From positions 45,714,572 through 45,778,571 of the forward strand of contig NC_060059.1 of assembly GCF_020283565.1 (NCBI RefSeq): a stretch of DNA of 64,000 nt, written 5' to 3'. Origin of the DNA: Trifolium pratense (lineage: Eukaryota; Streptophyta; Magnoliopsida; Fabales; Fabaceae). Below the pieces are notes generated by a model. That model ran no database searches. It worked only from the letters and a program-made list of their open reading frames with translations, and had not been told where the DNA came from. Positions 32,771 to 45,458 of the stretch are shown here, piece by piece (the stretch's first letter is position 1; each line of letters begins with the position of its first letter). The position numbers and the translations under genes were made by a program.

Positions 32771-34562
32771 TAAGGATGGCAATTTGACCCATACCTAGAG
32801 GATACTGATAGAAATTTAGCAAGTGTACTAAATAGCCGTCAAGTAGTATAAAAAATCGTTCTTTCCACATGGATTGTTGTAGTTCAAACACGAATTGAAT
32901 TCATACTTAAACATATAATTTTAAATATAATAAAGGGGGGGGGGGGGGGGTTGTTTGGTTCAAGTTTGATCATAAACTGACAAAATAATTTAGGTTTTAA
33001 ATCAAATGAAGAAAATCGATTGATCCTTTCGGTTCACCTAATTACTACTTCTCTTGGTAATTTCATGTATGATTACGAATTTACTCAATTTAGTTTCACG
33101 ATTAGATTAAATCAAAAATGATTATGCCAAATGTCTTGGTAACATAATCCTCTCTCTTGATCATCGATCCCTAATGTATTAGGTAATCTATGATCAATTG
33201 AGGTTTACAACCTTTAATCCTTTAATCCTTTAATCTCAATTAACGATCCGAAATGTCTTAAGTGAAAGTTAATTGATCAATCGTTCCTAGATCGATCATT
33301 CATTCCTATTGTCATAGTAAAACAAATAATTGAAAACATTACACAATTGATCAAGTTATGCAAAGCATTAAGAACAAGGAATGATTGAAGAAACTAACTT
33401 CGTAATTCATTAATCATAACATATGATAATCACATAGTTCAAGAGAAATAGTTCAAGAGAAATAATAATAAGAATCCCCTAAGGATCAATCATGGAAATT
33501 TAGTTACACATAGTGATAAAAGACATTACAATCAAAGAAATGAAAGAAAGCATGATTACAAGATGATCTTGATGTGTTTCCACACTTGAATCCTTGCCTC
33601 CAAGCTCCTAGATCTTCAAATGTTCCTCAAAATGATGTTTCCAATGCCAATTTTTCGATCCTGGCACTCAGATATGCGTTTTCCTTTTATAACCGGGGTC
33701 AATAAATGAGAATTTCACCTCAGGCACAAGCATTTTCGCCCCAGGCTGCAGGATTTTTGCCTGAGGCACCAACAATTTCGCCTCAGGCATGAAAACAGAA
33801 GCAGGAGAGCCTTTCTGCAGAAATTTTTCGCCTGAGCACCAACAATTTTGCCTGGGGCGTGAAAACAGAATATTGGATGATTTTTCTTCATTCTTCAGCT
33901 ACTTTCTTCCTTTGCAAATATCTTCAAACTAGTGCATTATTCTTCCATGAAATGGGTTACAATTCTTCTAAAAACACTTGAAATTGGTCTTATTTTCATG
34001 TAATGACGCATGTCATCTGGTACCCGCAAAAATCACCCACAACGGGTATGGTAAAAACCCGCATTTTCGGTACGGACACGCGGGTAATTACCCGTAAAAA
34101 GGAACGGGTATGGGTGCGGGTACGGGTACCTTAGTACCCACCCCGCCCCATACTCGCATAATATATATATATTTATTTATTTTATTTCTATTATTATATT
34201 ATAATATATGCAAATCAATTTAAAACAATACAACTCTAATAAACTATTACATATTTTTAATAAAAATGTTTATTTATAACATAATATAAAAATAATGTGA
34301 ATATTTAACATAAATATGAACTTTAACATAAGGTTGGTAATAATTTTGTTTTTAATTTTCATTAGTCAATATTAAAATCTTTGAAATTTTTTTAATTCTA
34401 TTAAAATTATATGATATTTTATAATTGATCAATTTATTTTTAGTAAAAATGCGGGTAACGGGTACGGGTTTGGGTACCTAGGTATGGGGATGGATACGGG
34501 TATTTTTTCAATCCGCGGGTATGGGGATGGGTACTATAGTACCCTACCCATTGTCATCCCTA
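32771..34562. mobile_element. hAT-type MITE, TSD AAAATTAT, itself interrupted
   Basis: Ends TAAGGATGGCAATTTGACCC and CCATTGTCATCCCTA, same family as 31090-31641. The 8-bp repeat AAAATTAT at 32763-32770 and 34563-34570 is perfect. GGGTA/TACCC-rich arms are split by about 1.2 kb of foreign sequence (32820-34018). Confidence 0.85.
32820..34018 (-). mobile_element. LTR-like insertion in the MITE, boundaries approximate
   Basis: Read on the minus strand this 1.2-kb unit begins TGACATGCGTC and ends TTTAGCAAATTTCTATCA-like (TG...CA ends, the start being CACTTGCTAAATTTCTATCA inverted), resembling a solo LTR. It contains a run of about 17 G at 32934-32950 and spaced repeats of TTTTCGCC(T/C)(C/G)AGGC around 33700-33870. 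No ORF is present. I could not find a convincing target duplication (GATAC against CTGGT/GGTAC), so the exact ends are uncertain. Confidence 0.5.
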
Positions 34563-34604
34563 AAAATTATATACTACGTTACATTTTAATATTAATTCAT
34601 TTTA

Positions 34605-35472
34605 GGTTAAATTGCACTTTTGACCCCCTATGTTTCAAAATAGCACTTCTAGCCTCCTATGTTTGCCCCCTTTTGCAAAAGGTCAATTTTGATCAAGTCA
34701 ACGCTGATGTGGCAAGTCACTTAAGTGACCCAGCTGCCACATCAATTTTTTTGTCACTTATAATTTAAAAAATAAAAATAAAAAAAATAAGAAAGGAAGA
34801 AGTCACGTAACAAAAAAAAACATAACACTTTGTTTCTTCTCTCTTCTCAATCCCAAAGATTTCTCAACAAAACATATAATAGGATGTATAGGTCTTGAGT
34901 TGAATTTTAACATACGATATAACAGGAACAAAAACATAACAATAACAAGAGTACATGACTTAAAATAGAACAAAGGCGCTGCCGTACTTACGGTCTTCAT
35001 CTCCAATAAAGGCACTTTGGGGTTCAAAACAATAGGAAGAGAGAATTGAACAACAAAACTTGCAATTGATTCATGATAGAAATCGAACAGCAGACCTTAC
35101 GATTGATTCACAGTTGAAATCGAACAACATAATTGTTTTGAGATTTACGATTGAGAAGAGATAAATTTTTGCGATTGAGAAGAGAGAAGAAACAAGGTTT
35201 TACTTGTTATTTTTTTATTTTTTACTGATTTTGTAAATAAATAATATATGGGAATATAGTCTTTTTTATATTTTTTTAAAAATTATAAGTGACAAAAAAA
35301 TTGATGTGGCAGCTGAGTCACTTAAGTGACTTGCCACATCAGCATTGACTTGATCAAAATTGACCTTTTGCAAAATGGGGCAAACATAGGGGGCTAGAAG
35401 TGCTATTTTGAAACATAGGGGGCCAAAATCGCAAGTTTCCGAAACATAGGGAGCCAAAACTGCAATTTAACC
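34605..35472. mobile_element. Mutator-like MITE, TSD TTCATTTTA
   Basis: An 868-bp element with long inverted ends: GGTTAAATTGCACTTTTGAC on the left and CCAAAACTGCAATTTAACC on the right. The arms share about 180 bp, including GATGTGGCAAGTCACTTAAG. A perfect 9-bp repeat TTCATTTTA lies at 34596-34604 and 35473-35481, the Mutator signature. Open frames at its two arms are mirror images and not genes. Confidence 0.9.
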
Positions 35473-35599
35473 TTCATTTTAAAACAAATTTAAATTTTAA
35501 ATGAATTTTGTTAGGAAGTAACGGTATTCAATCACACACCAAGATATCTAAAATTTTACCTAAAAAAATAGTTAGATTTTTTTTTCGGTAATAGGCGGA

Positions 35600-35712
35600 A
35601 TGACAAAGTTATTGAAAACTCACAAACACAAAGTGGAGGGACCGTAGTTCAAACTCCGATCATGTCGTCCGACACTAGCAAGACATTTCGCTCAGTTGAG
35701 CTAGGATGTGTG
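35600..35712 (-). mobile_element. SINE-like tRNA-derived repeat
   Basis: On the minus strand an A-box-like CTAGCTCAACTGAG (35691-35704) and a B-box-like GGAGTTTGAAC (35647-35657) are spaced as in tRNA-derived SINEs. The block between them matches the element at 54003-54135 in order, so the two belong to one family. Confidence 0.55.
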
Positions 35713-35734
35713 GACAAAGAGTTATATTTTTTTA

Positions 35735-36077
35735 GGCTTAACTACACATTTGGTCCCTTACGTTTATTTTAGGTTTCAATTTGGTCCCTTACGTTTAAAA
35801 AGTATCAATTTGGTCCCTTACGTTTATTTTAAGTTTCAAATTAGTCCTTTCCGTTAATTTTGTCACTAACACCGTTTGAACAGTACACGTGTCAGCGTGT
35901 CCAAGTGCCACGTGTCAGTCCACGTATGCAAATTGACTGCCACATGTGACAAAATTGACGGAAAGGACCAACTTGAAACCTAAAATAAACGTAAGGGACC
36001 AAATTGATATTTTTTAAACGTAAGGGACCAAATTAAAACCTAAAATAAACGTAAGGGACCAAATGTATAGTTAAGCC
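35735..36077. mobile_element. Mutator-like MITE, TSD ATTTTTTTA
   Basis: A 343-bp, almost fully palindromic element: GGCTTAACTACACATTTGGT on the left and CCAAATGTATAGTTAAGCC on the right, with repeated GGTCCCTTACGTTTA words. The 9-bp repeat ATTTTTTTA at 35726-35734 and 36078-36086 is perfect. Confidence 0.9.
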
Positions 36078-36678
36078 ATTTTTTTATTAGATAAAAATAT
36101 TATGAACCAAATAAAATGTGCTGATCTCATGTGGACCAAATTTAAATAATTACATATCGTTTTGTTCGTCTAAAATGATTTGAATGAATTTAAATAAGTT
36201 CAATTTTAACAATAAAAAAGTAATGAGGAAGAACGATGGAAACTGGATGAAGTTAGCTCAAATAATAAATATTTTTTTATAAGTAATATTAGTTGTTAGT
36301 ATTACAATGTTATGTTAATTTTTTTCTCATTTGCTAGGACTTGAACCCTGGACCTCCTGCTCCTTATCCCTTTGTTCAAATAATAAATATAAATGCATAA
36401 ATATCTTTGGTAAGAATGTAAAGTTCTACAAAAGTATAGGGCCATATTCATAAATATATGAAGATGAAGAAGGTAATTTGTATAAAAGTAGTCATCTTAA
36501 AATCTCAACCATCAAATATTTAAAGAGTATATCAATGGTTCAAATTGTCTTTCCCATCATGGGAAAATTAGTGGACCTTCCCACCTTAACCTGCACCTTA
36601 TCAAACTCATCCAAAAAAACAAAATCTTAGAACAGAAATCTCCAATTCATCACTCACTCATTAATCCACATACACTTC

Positions 36679-37386
36679 TAGGGTGCTCGCGGTTCGATTT
36701 GAATCGGTTTTGAGGTAAAAACTGATCCGATCCAAAAATAAATTTATTTGTGGTTCGGTTCGGTTTTGGATGACAAACAAAAAAATTCAATCCGATCCAA
36801 TTTTATGCGGTTTAATTTGGATCGGTTTTTGGATATCCAAATTATAAAATGTAATTTTTTTTATTAAATATTAATATTATAAAAAACACTATAAAATAAT
36901 AGTTTGACATTTTTGACAAAATAAATATTTAGTTTGATGTAAGAAATAACATATAATATATTAAAAGTTAATATTTTGGAATGACAATTGTCAATTATAT
37001 TTTATTTATTTTTTACAAAAATTGTCAATTATATTTTTTTTTTTGAATTCTAAATTGTCAATTATATTTGAAACATATCAAAAGGTGAAAAATTAATTAA
37101 ATTAAACTAACAAATAGTATTAACAAAATTTAAAATAAACAAAAAATAGGTTAATGCAATATATATTCATACTAATAAAAAGATAAATAAATATTAAAAT
37201 ATATATATGCGGTTTAGTTCGGTTTTGATTGGTTTTGAAAAATTAATCCGAAATCCAATCCGATCCAACGATTTTCACAAAAGGACATCCAAACACATCC
37301 AAAAATATTCGGTTTTTTGCGGTTTTCGATTTTTTTTAATCAATTTACGATTTTTATTTGGATTTGTTTGGATTTGAGCACCCCTA
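36679..37386. mobile_element. hAT-type MITE, TSD TACACTTC
   Basis: A 708-bp element: TAGGGTGCTCGCGGTTCG at the left, GGATTTGAGCACCCCTA at the right, with CGGTTCGGTT/GGATCGG words inside. A perfect 8-bp repeat TACACTTC lies at 36671-36678 and 37387-37394. It sits in the right arm of the large element. Confidence 0.9.
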
Positions 37387-37714
37387 TACACTTCTTTTCA
37401 ATAATACTCACCCCATCTCAATAACCTCATCACAATCCCGTCCAAATTCAAACCCATAGATTTAAAAAAGCATAAACCCCAATATCAATATACCTAGATA
37501 TATGCTTGTCAACACCAAAATTTTGGCCTTTCATTACAGTAGACCCATTTTCTTCTTTGTTCCATCACTTACGCGATCCTCTGCAACTCCGACGGCCACC
37601 GTCCGTTCTCCATCGACTTTCTCAGGCCACCGACCGTTCTTTGTTCTTTTCTTATCTTCTATTAGATCTGTATAGTCCAACGAAAGGAAATAGCAATATA
37701 GTTGATTGTGTTAG

Positions 37715-38450
37715 CAGGCCCGGTTTTGAGGGTAGGCAAGCAGGCCCACAGCCCGGGGCCTCAATTTTTTTGGGGCCTCAATTTTTTTTTGGAAGCCCAC
37801 AACTAAAAGAATGAGTTAAGTATTTTTCTAGAGATGTTTTAACATCTAATATTAGTTGGTGTAGTGGTTCATGCCTTGTCCCTAAGTTTGTAACATCTTG
37901 TGGTAGCTAGTTCAAGTCCCGCTTGGTGTCATTTTGTCTATTTTTGTGTATTATTTCATTTCATTTTAAGAAATCTAAAAATTGAAAGAAATGTTGTTGG
38001 AGAGAATTGAAACCATTTACAACCAACTATGTCGGTCCAAACATTACACAAATTATTTCAATTTTTTTAAGAAATGATGAATTTTCTATAAAAAAGAATA
38101 TCTTTATTAGCTTATAAATAATTTCGCTATTGTTCCCTTGACCAAAAAAAAAAACTTCGCAATTGTTCCAAAAAAACTACATTTTATTTCTTTAAATAAA
38201 AGATTACTTGTTTTTAAAAATTATCGGTTCATTTTTAATGATATATCACTTAATTTTTTATTTATCGGCTCAATTTCAATGTTGTGGAATGACCTTTCCT
38301 TTATGTTACTTACATGGATAAATAATTATTTTTGATGTTGTTGATACTATTTACAATTTAAATAAATGACGTTCTTTTTAATTTTTTATTTTATTAGGGG
38401 TCTATTTTTATTATTTGTCCCGGGCCTCCAAAATCTCGGAACCGGCCATG
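37715..38450. mobile_element. hAT-type MITE, TSD TGTGTTAG
   Basis: A 736-bp element starts CAGGCCCGGTTTTGAG and ends CTCGGAACCGGCCATG (imperfect inverted ends). A perfect 8-bp repeat TGTGTTAG lies at 37707-37714 and 38451-38458. The interior is AT-rich without a gene. Confidence 0.88.
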
Positions 38451-38760
38451 TGTGTTAGACATGGATTTTAGAAATTTTCTTCTGTCAAATTTGCTTCTGC
38501 AAAATGATGAAGATTCATGTGATTTTGTTTTTTTAATTATTACTACTATGAATTAATAATATAATTAAATATATTTTTTAATTAAATAAATCTGACATGG
38601 AAAAAGGTAATTTCAACGTAGTCACACCAACTCAGCGCCACATCAAAATTACGTTGAATTTTAAAATATAAAACCAAAAAGTTAGTTTTTTAAATAGGGG
38701 ATTAAAAGTTCAAAAATATCAAAATATGAGGACTAAAAATGCATTTAAGTCTTATATTAT

Positions 38761-40519
38761 TTTTTTTATAAGCAAAACTTTATTATTATAAGAGAGTACA
38801 ATTTGTACAAATGAGTACTCAAACGCTTACAATTTTCCTTATATTTTTAATTATGTATAATTGTCACATATCTAATAAACTTTCCCGTAGGAAAAACTAT
38901 TACTAGTTTTTAGCATTATCACGTGAAAGACCCTCGACTTAAGTAAACCCCAAACTTGAACTCAAAACTACCCCTAAATTCTTCTTACTGTGGGGATCCT
39001 TTGGAGTGATCTTCATGCTACTCAACATTTGAATTTATTTTATTACACTCTTCTTAACTACTCTATGTTGGAGTTGGAAGGCAAGATGCACGAGGGTGGG
39101 GTATGTTGCACGTGATTAATTAAGGAGGTTATTATAATTATTTGGCTTTTCTAATGCAATGATTAAACAAACCAAACATCATAAGTGAGATTTAGATTTA
39201 CTAGTATGTTCTATTTAACGGGTCACTTTCAATTGCATGTGCAACTTGTACGTCACTCATAAATTAGAAAACGATACATGACCCAATTCAATATTTTCTT
39301 TCCCCGGATTAAAGGCTACCTTATGATACAAATCTTTTGTATTTACTCACCAATAAATCCCAAAGTTTTGTGTAGCTTGTCACATTAAAGGTAGCTCAAA
39401 CAAATAATTATTGCCAAGTCAAGCTAACAAAATGAGGAAAATTTGTTGGGCCTCAACCGATTTTACATTTTTTTTCTTTTCTGTTTACTTGTTTATATAC
39501 CTTTCTTGTTGTCTTTACTCCTTTTTAAGGGATCTGCTTTAAAAGGATCTCATTTTCTTATGGCACTATCTAATTGGTAATCATTTATATTTGAAAAGAG
39601 CTAGACAAAATGTCACAAGTTGCCTGTTATTAAGTCAAGTAACTTATTTTGTCAATCTATTCCAAAAAAGTTATATTATTTCATGAGTGCTGTTAACATG
39701 TGCATATAGGACACATGTTAAGGTTTTTATAATTATTAATTTGCATTTAATATTATAAATGAATTTAATGCTTAAAAGATATAATACACATATTTCGAGA
39801 AAATATTTTTATATTTGTATTCTTAACATGTGTCTTAGATATGCATGTTAACATTTGCCTTATTTCATTAGTTTTCTTTTTTCTATATATCATCACTTAC
39901 TCAACATTTATGTTATCTTTCCTTACCAATACTCTTTGGCCAAAGGTTAGGTGACTGGATATTTTATCATATTATTTGCCTATAAATTTATAACAACAAC
40001 TTGTTTTTTGTTTCAATGCCTAATTCTGATATCAAACATGCACAATTTAACCTGTAACCAACTCTATCCAAAATTAGTAGAGAAATTAAGGTAAATCAAT
40101 GGTAGTTTGATGAAAACTGTTTACAAAGAGAGTGAGGATGGAGGACAAAACACAGAGTTTTAAACAAAGGCAGAGAGGCAGAGACAGAGGAAGTGGAAGG
40201 ACAACAAGACCCCCACATCTCTCTCTCTCTCTAGCTGATCTGTATCTCCATGTCTCATAAGTAGCATTGTGCTACCAAGTTGGAGGTTTCTGAATTGTCT
40301 TCATTTTTATTTTTATTTATTTCCAAGCTGTCTCTAATACTTGTACTTTGTGATTTCTGTGTTTAAATATTGCTATGCTATTATATTATTCCGATAATCA
40401 TAAATTACTAAATTGTAGTACCTAATTGGCATTGCCATGCAGCTTCTTCACATTCAAAATCTCAATCAGAAAAATGATGGAGCACTTATCATCAAGATGC
40501 ATATAGAATAGACCAAGAA
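38761..40519. other. Upstream region of the TRM-family gene
   Basis: AT-rich with no gene. A purine-rich then CTCTCTCTCTCTCT stretch (40130-40235) looks like the 5' leader region. An AG at 40470-40471 before AAAAATGATGG is a possible splice acceptor for a leader intron. Confidence 0.45.
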
Positions 40520-43500
40520 ATGTCTAAAGAAATGAAGTCCAAGCACAATCCATCAAATGTAGTAGCCAAATTAATGGGGCTTGAAACCCTTTCAAAGGGA
40601 GAGCCTAATTTATCTGTGATTAGAAGCCAAACAAAAGATTATTCTCAAGACATGTATGCTCATTTAGGATGGCCATTGAAACATTGGAAGGTGGAAGATA
40701 AGTTTATGATGGATAATAAGGATATGCTTCTTGGAGTTCATCATCCAAGCACAGAACAGATTGGCCACAAAGATGGATATGAACCATGGCTGCAATCTCA
40801 GAGAGGATGGTGGAGAGAAGATTTTGATGAGGGGAAGATGGCTCTTGTCCGTAAAAAATTCATTGAAGCAAAGTATCTGTCGACAGATAAGACGTTGCGT
40901 CAATCCAAGCAATTTCAAGATGCATTGGATATTTTAAGCTCAAACAATGATCTCTTAGTCAGGTTTTTGGATTCACAAAAGCTTTATCAACTTCCCTCTA
41001 CTCCACCGGACGATTCGAACTGCATTACCCTTATCAAACCTTTGAAGATGTTTGGAAATGACAAATCTTCCGGAAAGGGTAGGAAGAATGATAGATTGCT
41101 TAAGAAACCAGCAGATTCTGATCAGACGGCTGTATGGGAGAACATGAATCGTGGATACTCTCCGGAATCTACTCGAATAGTAGTATTGAAACCTAGTCCT
41201 GGGAGGACAAATGAACTTAAGGCTTTAGTTTCTCCAACAAATCCATCACCTCAAAGTTTCTATCGGGGAAATGCAAATGATAATGTACTTGAATCCATAA
41301 AAGTGGCTAAAGAGATTCGAATGCAAATGCAGATGCAAGAAGGTCTAAGAAGCTATCAAAAGGATAAAACGTTATTACTTTCCTCAGCATTTTCCAATGG
41401 TTATTCTAGTGATGATAGCTCATATAACAAATCATATCATGATTTGGAAGCTATGTCACCAATGCCAAGGCATTCATGGGATTGTATCAATGTATGTGGA
41501 AGTCCTTATTCTACGCAATCTATGGGTCGTGCAACATGTTCTCCCGAGTCATCGGTGTGCATAGAGGCAAAGAAACGGCTTTCTGAAAGATGGAATACAG
41601 TTACAGCTAAAGAAAAACATCATCAAGAACAAAGGCGTGTAGCGAGAAACTCTACCTTAGGTGAAATGCTTTCTCTTTCCCTTGTAAAGAAATCTGTAAC
41701 TTCTGTGGTTGAGAGTGCTAATAAACACCAAGAAGAACCAAGTAAATCCATTTCTTGCAGTCAATCTCTCGATGAAGAAATGAGCACTGATGATTCATCT
41801 CAAAATGTTTCTTCAGCAAATCCTGTTCCTGCATCGTCTACTGTCGATGAACCCGGCCTCTGTGTTGATGCTAGCATAGAACATGATGACTCCAAGGTGG
41901 GGGCAAAGTCAAAGAGTAAGAAATCATCATTTAAAGGGAAAGTGGCAAGTTTCTTCTTTTCAATGAGTAAAAAATCAACCAAGAAAAAATATAGTTCATC
42001 TCAATCTAAAGATGAATCTGAAACTATTGTCACCGAAACATCGGTTCCATCAGTAAATTCACCTGGAGATCATGTGTCTCAAAGCTCAAACGTTGGTGGA
42101 TTTGAAGAGTCTCTTGCAGCTTTGTGTGACTCTTCATGTAAAACATCAACAGATTCATTTTCTTGTGGACAACAAGAAGACATGATTACACTAGAGGTAA
42201 TATCTAGCTACAATTGCTCTGCAAATTTCTCCATATTATTCTTTTAGTTCATTATGCAAGTTTTCTTTCTTTTAGTGATTACTTTTTAGGATCTATTTAA
42301 AATTTTAGAAGAGAGTGGAATGAAAAATGGACAAAACATTGAAAACGAATGAGTATAGGCAACAATCATAGCATTAAGATATATTCAGTAAGGATTTCAA
42401 TGTAGCTTGAGTTTTCACTAATTGGCTTCATATTATACACCAACCAAATGCAAGAATTTATCAGGAAATAAACAAAAAACAAATGGAAATACAGTATTAG
42501 TATTTCTAAGTCTTTTGTGAACTTTTATGTTTGTGGTGAATAAATAGCATCAAGCCATCAACTAACAGTCCGTAATTGTGAAATCTTGAGTTTTACTATC
42601 TCTGTCCCTTCTTTCCTAACTATATTGGAGTGTGTTGCAATGGTGAAACAAATTTAACTTGTTTTAATAAACATGTTGTGTACTTGTTAATAGTTAATAG
42701 AACCTCTTTAACTTCATAAAAACTTTTCATAGTCAGCACATAGGCCTAAAGGCTAGTGCACTACTTCTCTACTTCCTCTTTTTCCGGTGCAATCAGAAAA
42801 ATAATTATATTTTCCAAAGTGTTTTTCATGAAAACTTATTATAGTAATGGTATCATTTCCAGAAACATACAAATGAAATCTTTGATTTGTTTGTTTTCAC
42901 AGCCTGGATTGACTGAATCAAAGTCTATGGTGCTAGAGATTCCAAATGAAAAACAGGATCGGCCAAGTCCAATCTCAGTATTAGAATCTCCATTTGAAGA
43001 TTATAATACAGCTCATGAGTCCTTGGAATGCATGAAGGGTGGTCACATGGGTAATGATTAGGCCTTACATCTTTCTTTATCAGTGTCTTTCCATTTCAAG
43101 AGGTCATATATACCTTCACTGTTAAAAATATTTACACCACCAATCATAATTATTTTTAAAGTCACGTGTGATTAGTGGTGATTCACAGCGTAATTTTTTA
43201 CACAGGCAATGTATCAAAATTAAACTCTTTTATCATTATTTTTAACCGAGTGTAACATATTCATTCTATATGTATAGGATCATTGGTGCGACTGAAGTCC
43301 AATTTAATTGACAAATCACCACCAATAGAATCAGTAGCTAGGACACTATCATGGGATGAAGATTCTTTTGCAGAGTTAACAAGGGCTTCTTCCTTAGACA
43401 CCAAGTTAGAGGAACATGATTGGCTTCTCTTGGTCCAAAAGCTACTATCAGCGTCTGGACTAGATGATGATCAAGAACAACAACATGACTCATTTCACAC

Positions 43501-43969
43501 AAGATTCCATTCCCTTGAAAGCCCATTGGATCCATCATTAAGGGACAATAAGGATTGTACTCAGCCACTAAATGAGGCCAAGAGAAGGAAAATGAGATCA
43601 AATCAGAAGCTTGTATTTGATTGTGTTAATGCTGCACTATTGGAAGTTGTTGGTTATGGGGGGTCAGAGAATTACTTCAAGATGTACTGTGGGACCCACA
43701 GGAAGGCCCTAGTTCAAGAGGGTTCATGTTTGATGGACCACATTGTGACCCAAATGAAGGAATTAATAGCAAATGGGATGAGGTTTGTTTGGGGTGGGGA
43801 CAGTCACAGCCTGGTTGTAGAAAATGTTGTTAGAAAAGAAGTTGTTGTTCAGATTGGGTTGGTTGAGGTTATGAAAATGGAGATTGATGCTTTGGGGAGG
43901 GAAATAGAAGGAAAGATAATAGAAGAACTAGTGGAAAATGTTGTGCTTGATTTTACAGGAAGAAGATGA
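40520..43969 (+). CDS. TRM-family protein (TON1-recruiting-motif type, DUF3741/DUF4378), three coding exons
   Basis: Exons 40520-42196, 42903-43050 and 43278-43969 join in phase to 838 aa. Near the N-terminus is the DUF3741 signature PSNVVAKLMGLETL (about 12-25), then KMALVRKKFIEAK and SKQFQDALDILSSNNDLLVRFL. The middle is Ser-rich with ARNSTLGEMLSLSL and a strongly basic KSKSKKSSFKGKVASF segment. Exon 2 carries RPSPISVLESPFED, a short conserved TRM motif. Exon 3 has ESVARTLSWDEDSF and a C-terminal DUF4378 region from QKLVFDCVNAALLEVVG to the end. TRM proteins sit on cortical microtubules and help set division plane and cell shape with TON1 and PP2A. I start at ATG 40520 because an in-frame TGA lies a few codons upstream. 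The larger open frame past 42196 is intron. Which TRM subgroup is not settled. Confidence 0.88.
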
Positions 43970-44860
43970 GGGTTTTCTCGCAAAAAAATAGCAGTTCATT
44001 CAAATTTGGTTACGCTACAATGCTATAGCACCGCTATAACTGTTACTTTACAGCATTTTAAACTAAACAGCATTCAAATTTTCTGCTTTTAATTTTAAAA
44101 ATAACAATTTAATAAATATCGTTGTAATGTAGTAGTAACTATATTATTGTTGCATTTGATTATATATCCACATGACATGACCCTATGCACCTAATTTATT
44201 AAGTGCTACAGAAACAACTTGTACATATTTGATACTATCTATTATAATGACTCTGATTTACATTATTTATGCAAAAAATCAATGTACATTGGTACATCAA
44301 CACAGCAAATTATTTCATCCATATGCTGTGAGATCACAATACTGTATACTAACATTTATCATAAGTCACAGTCATTGTTGGTGCTACTACACTAATTTAT
44401 CCATAACCATTTTCAATACAATTAATATGCAGCATGCACCAGGAGTTTAACAGAATTGTTGTACTCTTGTCTCTTGCAACATCTTGTAGGCTAGCAATAA
44501 ACCATGATTTTCAAGTCATGAAGATTAGAATGACAGGTGGTCAAAGCCATATTTATGGTGGTAGCTACTAGTAACCTAACCGGCTAACCGCGACATGTTC
44601 AAGATTCATCAACCAAACCACACATGGAGTGTCTGTCAAAGAAATGATAAGATTGCTGTCCAAGGAATCAAATACACTGATGATACTTGTACAATTTTCT
44701 TTGATCTCCTGTCATATATATCATATATCTAGAAAGAGATTATTTGTGATTATGATTACAAAGGCTAAAGGGACGCCCAGAAAAATAATCACATGGTTGG
44801 ATGTGTCAACTGATACTATTTGATGATTTTGATTACACTACATAACTTGTAGAATATAAC

Positions 44861-44922
<62 letters not shown>

Positions 44923-45458
44923 GAGAATATTACACATATAATGCTGGCCGTGACATATAGGGATATTAATTCAATACTGTAACTGCATGAAAATAAATAA
45001 TATAGTCATTAATTTGAGCTTGAACGGTTCATATTACACATTCACAAAATTAACTTTAAATAATTTTTGTCATTTATTTAGATCGGACTATTGAAATTCA
45101 TATCGTATAGTATCACGCAGCCGGGGCAGGAATCTGATTCCTGACATGTGGTCTCTTTGCAACCTGAAGGATGAATTCCAATTGCATAAAAGTATAAGAA
45201 TATTCCCCAAACAGCAATTTGGTGGTATAGGAAAATTCTAACCGCGCTATAAGCCAAAATTATGGTATAGGGTCTGTATATCATGGAACTAAACTTGTAT
45301 TGGTCCAACATGGACTTATCAATTTGAAACATTGATTAAATAAAGTTCACAGATTATATAATAGTCCATCCACACATAATTACGTACTCTCCCACTCTTT
45401 CTCTTTCCCCACACCAATTTCCACTTCCAGAAAACATTTCTCTCCATGAATATGATAA
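43970..45458. other. Intergenic region after the TRM-family gene
   Basis: AT-rich sequence with short unsupported frames. It must contain the 3' UTR of the TRM gene just after 43969. One GA microsatellite lies at 44864-44919. Nothing else is recognisable. Confidence 0.5.
44864..44919. repeat. (GA)n microsatellite
   Basis: About 28 GA units without interruption. Confidence 0.98.

Larger units (their letters stand above)
31707..38751. mobile_element. Large Mutator-like inverted-repeat element, filled with nested MITEs
   Basis: The left end GGCTTAACTACATTTTTGATC is the inverse of the right end GGACTAAAAATGCATTTAAGTC. Homology continues inward for several hundred bases on both sides. Matching landmarks: CTTTTTTCCATGTCA near 31871 and its inverse near 38598; GGTTAAGGTGGGAGGGTC near 32008 and its inverse near 36580; TTTCCCATGATGGGAAA near 32039 and 36510. 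Flanking 9-mers TTATATTTT and TTATATTAT agree at 8 of 9 positions, as for a Mutator-type duplication. Five further elements lie inside; without them the element would be about 2.5 kb. No transposase is visible. Confidence 0.75.

Noticed and set aside
32934..32950. Run of about 17 G as a G-quadruplex element
   Set aside because: A single homopolymer in a repeat; could be a sequencing artefact, and there is no sign of spaced G-tracts.
34484..35457. Two similar 60-94-aa frames in opposite orientation
   Set aside because: They are the two arms of the Mutator-like MITE at 34605-35472 and the end of the hAT-type MITE.
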